Below, in pieces: positions 12,499 to 23,975 of a stretch of DNA of 64,000 bases (position 1 is its first letter; the number at the start of each line of letters is the position of its first letter). The position numbers and the translations under genes were made by a program. Under the pieces are notes generated by a model, which worked only from the letters and a program-made list of their open reading frames with translations, did not search any database and had not been told where the DNA came from. This stretch comes from Bos javanicus (lineage: Eukaryota > Chordata > Mammalia > Artiodactyla > Bovidae), in NCBI RefSeq assembly GCF_032452875.1, contig NC_083877.1, positions 48,409,724-48,473,723 on the forward strand, in the 5' to 3' direction.

Positions 12499-12980
12499 TC
12501 AGTTCAGTTCAGTTCAGTCACTCAGTTGTGTCTGACTCTTTGCGACCCCATGAATCGCAGCACGCCAGGCCTCCCTGTCCATCACCAACTCCTGGAGTTC
12601 ACCCAGACTCACATTCATTGAGTCAGTGATGCCATCTCATCCTCTGTCATCCCCTTCACCTCCTGCCCCCAATCCCTCCCAGCATCAGAGTCTTTTCCAA
12701 TGAGTCAACTCTTCCCATGAGGTAGCCAAAGTACTGGAGTTTCAGCTTCAGCATCATTCCCTCCAAAGAAATCCCAGGGCTGATCTCCTTCAGAATGGAC
12801 TGGTTGGATCTCCTTGCAGTCCAAGGGACTCTCAAGAGTCTTCTCCAACACCACAGTTCAAAAGCATCAATTCTTCGGTGCTCAGCTTTCTTCACAGTCC
12901 AACTCTCACATCCATACATGACCACTGGAAAAACCATAGCCTTGACTAGACGGACCTTTGTTGGCAAAGTAATGTCTCTA
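12499..12980 (-). mobile_element. BovB LINE 3' fragment
   Basis: Reverse-oriented BovB 3' end with TTCAGTTCAG tail units at 12499-12517. On the minus strand it still encodes the RTE C-terminal block containing VVMYGCESWTVKKAE and FELWCWRRLLRVPWTAR. It is truncated at the 5' side near 12980. Confidence 0.93.
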
Positions 12981-13564
12981 ACTCTGGTACTCCCATTCCC
13001 TTTTTCAGTGGTTGGTTTAGGAGTGGGCTTGTGACTCAGTCTAGCCAATAGTCATGAGTGAAAATCTATTCAGAAGTTTCTGGAGGTTCTCTCTTTAAAC
13101 AAACAACAACAACAACAAATCAGAGGACAAGATGAATCTCTTCTCCCAACTGGACATGAAACCTGGAGTAGTCATATTGTCATCAAGAGGTAGGTTGCAT
13201 GAGGCTCAAATTGACATTCAGAGAATGCAGAGTAGGGAGATGGAAAAGCCCTTGTTGATATCACTGAGGGTGGAATTAGCCAACCCCAGGACCGTCCTAT
13301 CATAGGACCTCTTGTATTATGATACATTTTTATTCTTAACACATTTTGAGTGTGTTTTCCAGGTTTTGAAGTGGAACACAACATGAAGGACCAGAGCAGG
13401 AAGTACAGGGATGTTGGAAATTGTGGGGAGGGAGGTGCCACCACCCCCCCATTTACTCCCTACCTCGCCCTCCTCCAGTCCTCCTCCTTCCCCTTCCCCT
13501 CAAGCGATTTGTCCAGGAAATCTGAACCATTCTAGTGGGCAGTGAAGGGAAGTCTGCTGTCATC
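12981..13564. other. Unique stretch with a C-rich tract
   Basis: A short CAA repeat at about 13101-13119 and a C-rich pyrimidine run at about 13439-13500. No gene recognised. Confidence 0.5.
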
Positions 13565-13740
13565 TAAAGTTGGAAAGGGGGTCAGCTCTGCCACCCATGA
13601 GTTGTATGATCTTGATCGTGTTACTCATCTTCTCTCTGTGCTTCAGTTTCCCCAAGTATTACTTGGAATGATAGCAGTAGCTATTCATTGCATCATTATC
13701 TGAGAAATATGTATAAAGTACAGCAAATCTGTTTAAACAA
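13565..13740 (+). repeat. MIR SINE remnant
   Basis: Contains 'cagctctgccacccatgagt', 'ctctgtgcttcagtttcccc' and a diverged 3' half, in MIR order. Confidence 0.75.
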
Positions 13741-13984
13741 CTTGAAGGCTTAGTGTTCAGTAGCTCTTAGCTGTATAATAATATCCAATATGTGCCAATG
13801 AGGTGGATGGGGTGATGATCAAGAAGAAAGACTGGAATCTGGACCCAGATTTTTAAGTTCTTGTTTATTTCAATAAATCCACCCATCTTCCCCCTTTTCT
13901 TCTACATTTTCCCTAGCTCAATATTTAAGGTTTGTTTTTATTTTTCATTTTATTACTGTTTATATTAGAAAGAAAATATCATGT

Positions 13985-14135
13985 AAAGAACATAGGCATT
14001 GCAATTCAACAGACCTAGACTGAGAGTCTGTGCTTGCTGAATATTAACTATAGAGCTTCTGGTCAACCCCTCTAAGAATCTGGGCTAAATTTCTCTGGAA
14101 AACAGGGATTCTATCACCCAGTTTTGGGCACTGTG
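13985..14135 (+). repeat. MIR SINE remnant
   Basis: Diverged copy: 'acagacctagactgagagtc' 5' half and 'cctctaagaatctgggc...aacagggatt' 3' half. Confidence 0.5.
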
Positions 14136-14875
14136 ATAACAAAAGTGATACTCCTTGTATGGTTCAAAACATGTTAACTTTTCCCTGAAGCCACAGCCTA
14201 GTAAGCATGCAGGTAAGGATTCCAAGTTGCAACTGTCTTCTCTGGGACACCCCTGAGATTGAAGAGTGGCTCTATTTGCCCAAATGGGCCACGTTCAAAT
14301 TAACTCAAATCCAGCATGATTGTTTGGTTAAAGCCGAGGCCGTTTGCTGACCTTATAGAATCCTATGGTTAAGGTGTGGCTGACAATGAATGTAAAATAT
14401 TGACCCCATTTGGGGCCACACTCACTGGGATCACATTGTGATCCATATTAAAGGCTGTGTCTGCCCTCAAAGATCCTTCTTGCTCACAGTGAAACCCATA
14501 GTGTTCTCAAGTGACCTGTCAGCCAAATGAGGATTTGTCAGCCAGTAAAGTCTGGTTTGTTGAATGTGGGCCCATGAGGCAGCCTGGGGCAAAGGGGAAG
14601 GGGTGCTCAATGGGGAGATAGAGGTCCTGGGTCCTTCTTGCATTTGACCACCAACTCTGTGAGTGACTTTGGCCAAGTCCACGCTGACCTCTCTAGTTTC
14701 TTTGCTGACAATTAAGAACTCTTCCTGTTCTCTGGGTCCACAGTGTTATTTCTCCATTTGATGAACTTCCTTAGCACCAGAACTTTCCACTAGTAACATC
14801 TTCCATATTGAACATCTGCTCGTTTCTATCTCTTGTAACATAGCTCCCTCTTTGGTGCCAAGTATTCTTTAAGTA
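14136..14875. other. Unique 5' flanking DNA, no feature seen
   Basis: No recognised gene or repeat. Confidence 0.45.
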
Positions 14876-14879
14876 ATTA

Positions 14880-14990
14880 AATGAAATTGCAGAGGGCTCT
14901 TGGATATCATCTAGTCCATCCAATGAGACAACTGAAACCCAGAGATTTTGAGCAACTTCTCCAAAGCCACACAGCCTTTTGGCGGCAGTA
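14880..14990 (-). repeat. MIR-class ancient repeat
   Basis: Order 'ggatatcatctagtcc', 'gacaactgaaacccagag', 'ccaaagccacacagcc' is the signature of an old MIR-type element in reverse orientation. Confidence 0.55.
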
Positions 14991-15324
14991 TTATGACTCC
15001 TACCTCCATCCTCCTGCAGTGACAGAGTGGTTTGTGCATGATGATTTATACTTTTGGGTCATTATCCTCATGCAATAAGTACGAAAGGTAACAGCTGGTA
15101 GACCTAAGGCTTTATTTTCTTTATTATGACAACATGTCCCTGGGAAGAAAATATTTGTGGATCTAACTTTTGGATGTGAAGTAAGTGTCAAATTGAAATG
15201 TTATTGACTCTATAGTGCTTCCTACTCTGATAAATGTATCCAATATGTTTCCAGTGACTCATCTCCAGGGCGGATGTATCTTTTTTTTCTTTCTTGACAC
15301 TGACATTTTTGTAGTTTCACACAG

Positions 15325-15360
15325 CACTCCCCGCTCCGCCCCCGCCCCGCCCCCGGGCCA
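15325..15360. promoter_or_regulatory. Isolated GC-box cluster
   Basis: Three or four overlapping CCGCCCC/CCCCGCCC motifs (Sp/KLF-type) inside otherwise AT-rich DNA about 17 kb upstream of RORA exon 1. There is no surrounding CpG island of normal size. Function is inferred only from motif density. Confidence 0.3.
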
Positions 15361-16150
15361 AGTTTGCACTCCCACACGCATCCACAATTAGCCACAGCAT
15401 TATGGAATTTCATCCAAAAATTAATAATTTGATTGGTTATTCAAAATCTCAAGTATCTTGACAGCCAGCATTCAATTGAGGGGGAAAATAATATGCAAAC
15501 CGATGATTTATCTTCTTTTTCCAACAAATGAGCCCATCTATGAGCCAGGCAACATATTGAGAAATTATGGGAGGATGCTTTGCTTGATCACTATTTCTAG
15601 ATGATCTCTGAAAGATACGAAGAGTTTTCTAAACCTCAGGTTGGTCCTTAAAATATTAGCTTTCTTACACACAGTTAAAAAAAATTCAGGAAGGGGAGTA
15701 TATTGCCATATTTTTATTTTCAGAGTGTCGTAAAGAGGTTTAGCAAGATCCCAAAATGAAAACTGTGAAATAAAATTAGTGATGAAATAAATGACATGAG
15801 TGCTTTAAGAGTAAGTATACACTGAGATCCTTAAGTGGCTAAAACTCTGCTGGGAAGAAGCATAGTTTACAGAAGAGTAAACCTGCTGCTTTTAATTAGC
15901 CCCAGGTATCCTCTTTCAAAAATATATGGCAGAAAACAACTCCCTTAGAACAGATCTTTATAAGATCAGTTATAGGGTCCTTTATAACTTCCATGCTTTA
16001 TAGAACTTTGAATGCCAGAAGGCATGAGAAGAAAGAAAGGAACAAAGACAGACAAGCGAGTGAGGGAGGTAGGGAGGAAGGAAGAGAGGAAGACAGAAAG
16101 AAAAGTTAAAACTCTCAATGTACATACGTCCTGAAAATATGAACATATAT
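15361..16150. other. Unique stretch with a purine-rich run
   Basis: No gene recognised. A GA-rich low-complexity run occupies about 16024-16106. Confidence 0.5.
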
Positions 16151-16155
16151 GAAAA

Positions 16156-16395
16156 GTGGGCTTCCCTCATGGCTCAGATGGTAAAGAATCTGCCTGCACT
16201 GCAGGAGATGCAGGTTCAATCCCTGAGTAAGGAAGATTCCCTGGAGGAGGGCATGGCAACCCACTCCAGTATTCTTGCCCGGAGAATTCCATGGACAGAG
16301 GAGCCTGGTGGGCTACAGTCTATGGGGTCACAAAGAGCCAGACACAACTGAGCGACTAACACATACACACACACACACACGCGCACAGACACATG
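16156..16395 (+). mobile_element. Bov-tA SINE with (CA)n tail
   Basis: Full tRNA-Glu-like head and Bov-A body. The tail is a CA microsatellite at about 16365-16386. ATGAAAAG occurs just before the element and again after the CA tail, consistent with a short target duplication. Confidence 0.93.
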
Positions 16396-16807
16396 AAAAG
16401 CAAAATGTGTGTGTTATCTATGGATGCATCCTGTGCCTTGAGACTGTACATCCTACCTTCTAGTAAGAGCAGGATTCTATACACCTGTACACAACTTCTC
16501 CAGAAATACAGACATTTAACGACTAGCACCCACACCAGCATTTTCACTTTAATGATAGCTAAGTAACAAACAGACTCACCAGCAATTCATTAGCATTCAA
16601 TGCTAAGAAAATCTCTATGGTACCTTTTTATGAATTTGACCTGAGGCTGCTCACTGGAGGGAACAGAAATTGCATCTGATACAATAATTGTGCTTTAACT
16701 GTAAATGGTCTTAAAAGACAGGGAGTCCCAAAAATGAATAGGAAAGTGACCTCTCCAAAACAGTGGTCAAATTTTTTTCATTTGTTTTGTTGATAGCATT
16801 TGGTTTA

Positions 16808-17282
16808 ACACCAGTGTGCTCAGACTTGGCTGAGCAGAGTTGGCTGTTCTTTAGAGTCACCTGGGGAACTTTTGGATTGGAGAAGGCAATGCCACCCCAC
16901 TCCAGTACTCTTGCCTGGAAAATCCCATGGATGGAGGAGCTTGGTAGGCTGCAGTCCATGGGGTTGCAAAGAGTCGGACACGACTGAATGACTTGACTTT
17001 CACTTTTCACTTTCATGCATTGGAGAAGGAAATGGCAACCGTCTCCAGTATTCTTGCCTGGAGAATCCCAGGGACCGGGGAGCCTGGTTGGCTGCTGTCT
17101 ATGGGGTCGCACAGAGTCGGACACGACTGAAGTGACTTAGCAGGGGAGCTTTTACCACTCCCAGCCTGAGCTGTACCCCAAACCTATTAAATCAGAATCT
17201 CTGAGGATGGGACCCAGGCAGAAGTAATTTTTAAAACTCCCAGGTAATTACAGTGTTCAGCCAAGTTTGAGAACTTCTGGTC
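16808..17282 (+). repeat. MER20 (hAT-Charlie) split by a BOV-A2
   Basis: The left part includes 'agagtcacctggggaac' and the right part includes 'ttaaatcagaatctctgagg' and 'aagtttgagaacttctgg'. Removing the SINE restores the MER20 order. Confidence 0.8.
16874..17142 (+). mobile_element. BOV-A2 SINE
   Basis: Dimeric Bov-A element flanked by GGGGAACTTTT (16863-16873) and GGGGAGCTTTT (17143-17153), a target duplication that has picked up one substitution. Confidence 0.93.
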
Positions 17283-17379
17283 TTCAGATAAGGCATCTCT
17301 GATGATTGAATTATTGGCCCGAGTTGTTCAGTCTCCTACAGTAGGTAGTGGTATACATTTCAGATCCTTGCCCTCACCT

Positions 17380-17712
17380 CTTGGTGGGCTGAGGGTACTT
17401 CCTCACCCCTTGACTTTGGATTTGGTCATATGACTTGTTTTAGTCAATGGGCTGTTAGGTCATGTGATGCATGCATGTTAGACCTGTGCACTTGCCTTTG
17501 AACAAAGCAGGTCTCAGTCAACCATTGTCCCAAGAGCAATAAGAGATGTGTAGAACAGACATAAACCCAGTCAGCCACCAGAAGCCAAGCCCAGCCAAAC
17601 CCCGACATGCCTGTAGACATAAGAAGGAGAAAGAAATATTTGTGTCTGTAAGGCACTAAGTTGCGGGGTGCTTCATTATCATCTAGCATTGTTGTGAAAT
17701 AACAGATATATG
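17380..17712 (+). repeat. MLT1-type ERVL-MaLR solo LTR remnant
   Basis: Non-coding LTR-like stretch: 'cccttgactttggatttgg' near the start and 'aaggcactaagttgcggggt', 'ttgtgaaataacagat' near the end, which is the usual MLT1 terminus. No internal retroviral genes are present. Confidence 0.65.
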
Positions 17713-18282
17713 TAAAATTGAAAAAACTTATTGAGTGAGATGGCTAACTACATTTGGGGGGCAACTACATTTCTTATGACGTGAAAGAGAGGATCAACTT
17801 AGAACAATTTTTAAAGGAAAGTTTGACCCATAGTATCTACTATGATGTAGCTTTTTGGAACCGTGTTACTGTCTTTGTCACCCTTCTGATCTGTTAAGCA
17901 GAAAATATTTCCTGCTGATTTCTTACTTAGTTTCACACAGGCTCTCCATCTAAACATCTGTCTTCACCAGGACAGAACTGGCATTCTGAATCATCAGTGC
18001 CCCAGGCTAGTTTAACAGGGGTTTTTTTCCCTCCCCGCCCCCCTTTTTCTTTTTAATTTTAAAATTAAAGCTGTATCCAAGTTTTTGTGGAAAAATGGGG
18101 AAAAAACGCTCTCTGTATAACTGCGACCAAAATAATGAGCCTGGTATAGATTTAGTTATGGTAAGATTCCTTATGGGGAGCGGGTAGGGGGTCTGTGGTT
18201 GTGTTGGAGACACAGGCCAAGTTAAGCCCACAGAGGCCTGGATGTATTCTCTCACAAGAAGAGCCCTCCTTTAGAATTCATA
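17713..18282. other. Unique stretch, no feature seen
   Basis: Only a pyrimidine/A-rich run (about 18020-18070) stands out. Confidence 0.45.
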
Positions 18283-18432
18283 GTTATTTATGCATGTGCA
18301 TTTACCAGTTAGGTGGTCTTTGTTTATATATTTTGGAGATTAATTCTTTGTCAGTCACATCATTTGCAAATGTTTTCTCCCATTCTGTGGGTTTCCTTTG
18401 CAATTCAAAAGCTTTTGAGTTTAGAAAATTCC
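18283..18432 (-). mobile_element. L1 ORF2 fragment, antisense
   Basis: Contains 'ttggagattaattctttgtc' and 'gcaaatgttttctcccattc', the antisense of a well-conserved L1 ORF2 segment. Confidence 0.75.
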
Positions 18433-18446
18433 TACCTCTAACAAAT

Positions 18447-18503
18447 TTCCAGGTGATGCTGAGGCTGCTGGCCTGGGGACCACCCTTCGAGAGCCAGGGT
18501 TCT
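18447..18503 (-). repeat. MER5-type end fragment
   Basis: 'ccaggtgatgctgaggctgc' plus 'cctggggaccaccc' matches one end of MER5A in reverse orientation. Confidence 0.55.
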
Positions 18504-19044
18504 CAAATGACTGGAATGCAAAGTATGTATGTTTGAGATATATTCTGTTTGGGACATTGCCTTGTACAGAAAAAGATTCTTATATAGTTCCTTAATGGAA
18601 AAATACCTGTATATAACATTGAGTAGGTCTACCTGGAGAACAAAAATGTAGTCAGCAGTTTCAATTCTCCTTGCAAAAAGTTCATCTATTCCCACAACCA
18701 CTTCCTAAATGTGTATTTTAAGTCCTGACTCCAGGAAAAAAAAACTCATGGAAAGCTCCTTTTTCAAAGAAGCCTTCCTCGATTTCTCCAACAGGGGACA
18801 TTGTCTCTTTCTTTAAAATCCTAGCACTTGATCTGAACCTGTCCCATGGCATTTTATGCTACATAGCTTAGAAATCAGGTGCTGACTGACTTGTCTTGGC
18901 TTCTCATAGAGGATATGAAATCTACCTGATTCATCGTAGAATCCCTTACAGCATCTTTCTGCAGTGGGTGTAAAATAAATATTTGTGGAACCTAAAACCT
19001 ATTAATGGCTATCCATGTGAAAGTGGCTCAGCAGTTCAAAAGAT
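18504..19044. other. Unique stretch, no feature seen
   Basis: No gene or repeat recognised. Confidence 0.45.
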
Positions 19045-19970
19045 TAAAACTTGAAATGAAAGGCCTGCACCATCCACTACGATGACCACTAGCTACATAT
19101 GGCTATTTCAATTTAATTGGCATAAAATAAAATAATCCACTTCCAGGCTACAGTAATCAAGACAGTGTGGTATTGGTGAAAGAATAGATAAACAGACCAA
19201 CAGAACATAACAGAGAGCCCAGAAATAGACCCACATAAATTAAGTCAACTGATTTTTAAAAGAGGAGTAAAGACAATACACTAAAGAGTCTTTTTAATAA
19301 ATGGTGCTTGAACATTTGGACATTTACATGCAAAAGTAGAACCTAGGCACAGACCTTACAACCTTTCATAAATATTAAATCAAAATGCATCATATTCCTA
19401 AATGCATCACACAAAACTGTAAAATTCTTAGAACGTAACAAAGGAGAAAATCTAGATGACCTTGGACACTGATAACTTTTTAGATGTAACATCATAAGTA
19501 TGATCTGTGAAAGGAAGAATTGATAAACTGAACTTCATTAAAATTAATATTCAAAGATGCATCAAGAAAATGAGAAAACTAGCCATAGACTGGGAGAAAA
19601 TACAGTATTTCTAAAAGACATATCTGATAAGAATGGTATCTAAAATATACAAATAACAGCAAGCAAACAAGCAGCCCACTTAAAAATGGGCAAAAGATCT
19701 GAACTGACACCTCATTAAAGAAAGTATACAGATGGCAGATAAGCATATAAAAAGATGCTCTACATCATATGTCATTAGGGACACACAAAGTAAAACAAGA
19801 TACCACTACAGGCCTGTTAGAATGGTCAAATTCCAGAATACCAAATACTGGAGAGGGTATAGAGAAACAAGAACTCTAATTCATTTGCTGGTGGAAATGT
19901 AAGATGGTATAACAACACTTTGGGAGACACTCTGGTAAATTCCTTACAAAATTCAACATACTCATACCAT

Positions 19971-20202
19971 GCATGCGTACTCAGTTGCTTCAGTCATGTC
20001 CAACTCTGTGCAACCCTGTGGACTGTAGCTGCCAGGCTCCTCTGTTCACAGGATTCTCCAGGCAAGAATATTGGAGTGGGTTGCCATTCCCTCCTCCAGG
20101 GAATCTTCCTTACCTAGGGATTGAACTTCCTTACCCAGGGAGTCTCCCACATCTTCTGCATGGCAGGTTAATTTTTTATTTCTGAGCCACCTGGGAAGTC
20201 CC
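19971..20202 (-). mobile_element. Bov-tA SINE in old L1
   Basis: Flanked by ACTCATACCAT (19960-19970) and ACTCTTACCAT (20203-20213), a near-exact duplication. Contains a small internal tandem duplication ('attgaacttccttaccc' region, about 20105-20140). Confidence 0.93.
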
Positions 20203-20368
20203 ACTCTTACCATATGGCCCAGCAACTGGGCCCCTTGGTATTTACACAAAGGAACTGAAAACTCAAGTCCAAGCAAAAATGTGCACGTGGATGTTTAAAG
20301 CAGCTTTATTCATAATTACCATGACTTTGAAGCAACCAAAATGTCCTTCAGTTGGTGAATGGATAAAT

Positions 20369-20563
20369 GAAAGTGACAGTCGCTCAGTAGTGTCTGACTC
20401 TTTGGGACCCCATGGACTATATAGTCTATGGAACCTTCCAGGCCAGCATACTGGAGTGGGTAGCCTTTCTCCTCTCCAGGGGATCTTCCCAACCTAGCAA
20501 TCGAACTGGGGTCTCCTGCAATGCAGGCAGATTCTTTACCAACTGAGCTATGAGGGAAGCCCA
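20369..20563 (-). mobile_element. Bov-tA SINE in old L1
   Basis: Reverse-oriented element, Bov-A body then tRNA head ending 'gctatgagggaagccc'. The L1 sequence 'tggtatatccagacatgg' resumes immediately after. Confidence 0.9.
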
Positions 20564-21286
20564 TGGTATATCCAGACATGGAATGCTATCCGTTGCTAAA
20601 AAGAAATCAGCTGTTAAGCCATGAAATCACATGGAAGAAACTTAAATGCATATTACCAAGTGAAAGAAGCCCATCTGAAAAGGCTACATACTGTGTGACA
20701 TTTTGGAAAATGCGAAGCTATGGAGACAATAAAAAGATCAGTAGTTGCTAGAGGTTGGGAGGAGAGAAGGATAAATAACAGGTGGAGCACAGAGGATTTT
20801 TAGGGCAGTGAAGCTACTCTGTATGACACTATAATAGTGGATACATATCATTATACATTTGTCAAAACCCATAAAGTGGACAACACTAATGTAAACTAAG
20901 GATTCTGGGTGATAATAATTTGTCAGTATAAAAGTTCATTGATTATAACAAATGTACCACTCTGGTGGGGGATGTTATTGTGGGAGAGGCAGTGAGTGTG
21001 TGGGAGCAGGAAGTATATGGAAAATCTCTGCACTTCTTGCTTAATTTTGCTGATCCTAAAACTTCTCTGAAAAAAATAATCTATTTAAAAGGAAAAAAAA
21101 AATTAGTTCACATTAACCATGTCTCAAGTGCTCAATAGCCACGTGTGGCTAGTGCCAATCATATTGGGTAACACAAATACAGTTCTATTGGAGGGACTCC
21201 TCTAAGAATTCCCAAGTCACTTTCATCTACCTTATGTGACCCTCACCAACTCTGCTCTAAGTGGTCAAAAAAGAAAGGTGATTAAA

Positions 21287-21309
21287 AAAAATAAATAAAT
21301 AAAATTAAA
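21287..21309 (+). repeat. A-rich insert between 20-bp direct repeats
   Basis: A 23-base A-rich insert (AAATA units) lies between two exact copies of a 20-base sequence at 21267-21286 and 21310-21329 (core AAAGAAAGGTGATTAAA). This looks like a retrotransposition product that carries only a tail. Confidence 0.6.
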
Positions 21310-21536
21310 AAAAAAGAAAGGTGATTAAATTCATTTTATAGAAAGAAAAATGGATCTTTAGAGAAGTTAAATAAATTGCTTCATGGCAAAGTAGAGGAGC
21401 CTAATCTATAAAGTATATATGAAACATGAAAGGGTATTTAGAATCTAGTATTAAATAGGTATTCAATAAATTGTGCTCCTATATTTGTTGATATATTCAC
21501 AGCTTCTTTATATATAACAAAACAAAACAAAACCTC

Positions 21537-21660
21537 ATCCACTCACTCAGTCAACTAATACTGCAGTTACCAATGTGCTAGACACAGAGCTCAGCGCTGA
21601 GAATGCACTGGGGAACAAGTGAGACACAATGCCTGCCTTCACGGAGCTTACAATCTAGGC
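21537..21660 (+). repeat. L2 LINE 3' end remnant
   Basis: 'aatgtgctagacacagagct', 'gaatgcactggggaac' and 'cacggagcttacaatctagg' follow the L2 3' order. Confidence 0.65.
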
Positions 21661-22262
21661 TTCTTTCCCCTTGTGTTTTCCAAAGCCAGTCAGGGAGGGT
21701 AGTGAGCTCAATACCAGTGGGCTCATGGTGGTTCTTTGTCAAACACTGACCCAGTACATCACCTCACCTCACCCCACCCAGGGGAAGCTTAGGTGTTTCA
21801 GGTTGGTAACATCAGACTGCAGGACACCTGTTCTTAGGTTCCCTGGCAATTGCATGTGGTCAAGTACCTTTTTTTCTTATCAAAGTCCACAGCCTCAGGT
21901 TCAGAAGTGAACAAAGGGAACATTAGCTGCTCAGGGCAGAGCCCTTACTGTTTCATTCCCTGAGGGAGATTATTAGCTCTCTTTGCCGTGGTCTCTAGGG
22001 CAGCTAGAGCCTTCTCATTGAATGCCAGTTAGTTTTGGTGAGCACATCTTACTTTCCCTGTAAAACACACTAGTTTTGCTTAGCACCCAGCTTAATGCCC
22101 TGTGAAAAGCAGGAGCACAATTGACATTTTGTAAAATAACAAGATAGATGCTAACTCTTGACCCAATGGTGCCCTCAGATGAAACCTGGCAGTTAGTCTA
22201 GTTAAATCATCAGAATGCCTACTATGTACCATATGTTAATATATTCCATACCACCCCTGCCC
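21661..22262. other. Unique stretch, no feature seen
   Basis: No gene or repeat recognised. Confidence 0.45.
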
Positions 22263-22442
22263 AGTAGATATATAATGTGAACCACATAGTAATTTTATGT
22301 TTTTAGTAGCCAGATCTTAAAAAGTTAAAATAGGTGAAATTATTTAAATAACGTATTTTATTTAACCCAGTATATCCAAACTATTGTCATTTCAACATGC
22401 AATCAATATAAAATTATTAATGAGACACTACATTTTTTGTAT

Positions 22443-23814
22443 TCGGTTCAGTCACTCAGTCGTATCCAAGTCTTTGTGACCTCATGGACTGCAGCATGCC
22501 AGGCTTCCCTGTCCGTCACCAACTCCTGGAGCTCGCTCAAATACATGTCTATTGAGTCAGTGATGCCATCCAACCATCTCATCTTCTGTCATCCCCTTCT
22601 CTTCCTGCCTTCAGAATTTCAAGCATCAGGGTCTTTTCCAAAGAGTTAGCTCTTGGCATCAGGTAGCCAAAGTACTGGAGCTTCAGCTTCAGCATCAGTC
22701 CTTCCAATGAATATTCAGGATTGATTTCCTTTAGGATTGACCAGTTTGATCTCCTTGCAGTCCAAGGGACACTCAAGAGCCTTCTCCAATACCACAGTTC
22801 AAAAGCATCAATTCTTTGGCACTCAGCTTTCTTTATGGCCCAACTCTCACATCCATACATGACTACTGGAAAAACTGTAGTTTTGACTAGATGGACCTTT
22901 GTTGGCAAAGTAATGTCTCTGCTTTTTAATATCCTGTCTAGGTTGGTCATAGCGTTTCTTCCAAAGAGCAAGTGTCTTTTAATTTCATGGCTGTGGTCAC
23001 CATCTGCAGTGATTTTGGAGCCCAAGAAAATAGTCTGTCACTGTTTCCATTGTTTCCCCATCCATTTGCCATGAAGTGAAAACAAAGATCATGGCATCCA
23101 GTCCCATCACTTCATGGGAAATAGATGGGTAAACAGTGGAAGCAGTGTCAGACTATTTTTAGCCCAGTTATTTTTCTGGGCTCCAAAATCACTGCAGATG
23201 GTGACTGCAGCCATGAAATTAAAAGATGCTTACTCCTTGGAAGGAAAGTTATGACCAACCTAGATAGCATATTCAAAAGCAGAGACATTACTTTGCCAAC
23301 AAAGGTTTGTCTAGTCAAGGCTACGGTTTTTCCTGTGGTCATGTATGGATGTGAGAGTTGGACTGTGAAGAAGGCTGAGCGCCGAAGAATTGATGCTTTT
23401 GAACTGTGGTGTTGGAGAAGACTCTTGAGAGTCCCTTGGACTGCAAGCAGATCCAACCAGTCTATTTTGAAGGAGATCAGTCCTGGGATTTCTTTGGAAG
23501 GGATGATGCTAAAGCTAAACTCCAGTACTTTGGCCACCTCATGTGAAGAGTTGACTCTTTGGAAAAGACTCTGATGCTGGGAGGATTGGGGGCAGGAGGA
23601 GAAGGGGACGACAGAGGATGAGACGGCTAGATGGCATCACTGCCTCGATGGACGTGAGTCTGAGTGAACTCTGGGAGTTGGTGATGGACAGGGAGGCCTG
23701 GCGTGCTGTGATTCATGGGGTCGCAAAGAGTCAGACATGACTGAGCGACTGATCTGATCTGATCTGATCTGATCTGATGGGACCAGATCCCATGATCTTA
23801 GTTTTTTTGAATGT
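22443..23814 (-). mobile_element. BovB LINE 3' fragment (outer copy)
   Basis: Reverse-oriented BovB from its 3' end at 22443 to 23078, continuing after the inner copy at about 23777-23814 ('atgggaccagatcccatgat'). The minus strand retains VVMYGCESWAIKKAE and LWYWRRLLSVPWTAR with substitutions and stops. Confidence 0.9.
23079..23777 (+). mobile_element. BovB LINE 3' fragment (inner copy, opposite strand)
   Basis: A sense-strand BovB 3' segment inserted at the 'gaagtg/atggg' point of the outer copy. It encodes VVMYGCESWTVKKAERRRID at about 23336-23396, shows a frameshift near the end ('aaactccagtac'), and ends in a GATCT-unit tail (about 23751-23777) rather than the usual TGAAC units. Confidence 0.9.
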
Positions 23815-23975
23815 TTGTACTGTCTTCAAAATCTAATGTAGATATGTAACATTTATCATATATTACAATCTGAATTAGCCGCATTTTAAGTTCTCAATAC
23901 CCACATGCAGCCAGTAGTTACTGCATTGGATAATGAAGTTTTATATAATTAATTATTTTATTAAAGATGTGTAAT

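Larger units (their letters stand above)
19130..21095 (+). mobile_element. Old L1 (L1M-type) ORF2 end and 3' UTR
   Basis: Begins with 'gctacagtaatcaagacag' (ORF2), continues through 'actggagagggtat' and a 3' UTR, and ends in an A-rich tail. It carries many stops and is interrupted by two Bov-tA copies. Confidence 0.85.
19045..21195. repeat. hAT-type DNA transposon halves flanking an L1
   Basis: The left piece at about 19050-19125 has 'ccactagctacatatggcta' and the right piece at about 21100-21190 has 'caagtgctcaatagccacgt'. These are the two halves of a palindromic-ended MER3-like element, separated by the L1 at about 19130-21095. Confidence 0.6.
22263..23942 (+). repeat. MER3 (hAT) split by nested BovB
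   Basis: The left part at about 22270-22440 carries 'attttatttaacccagtata' and 'catttcaacatgcaatcaat'. The right part from about 23815 carries 'aagttctcaatacccacatg'. Removing the BovB material restores MER3. Confidence 0.8.

Noticed and set aside
17380..17712. A possible endogenous retrovirus
   Set aside because: Only a non-coding MLT1-like LTR remnant is present, without any internal genes.
22443..23814. Direct and inverted repetition suggesting a CRISPR array or integron
   Set aside because: The repeats are BovB LINE copies in a mammalian genome; there are no short regular repeats with unique spacers.
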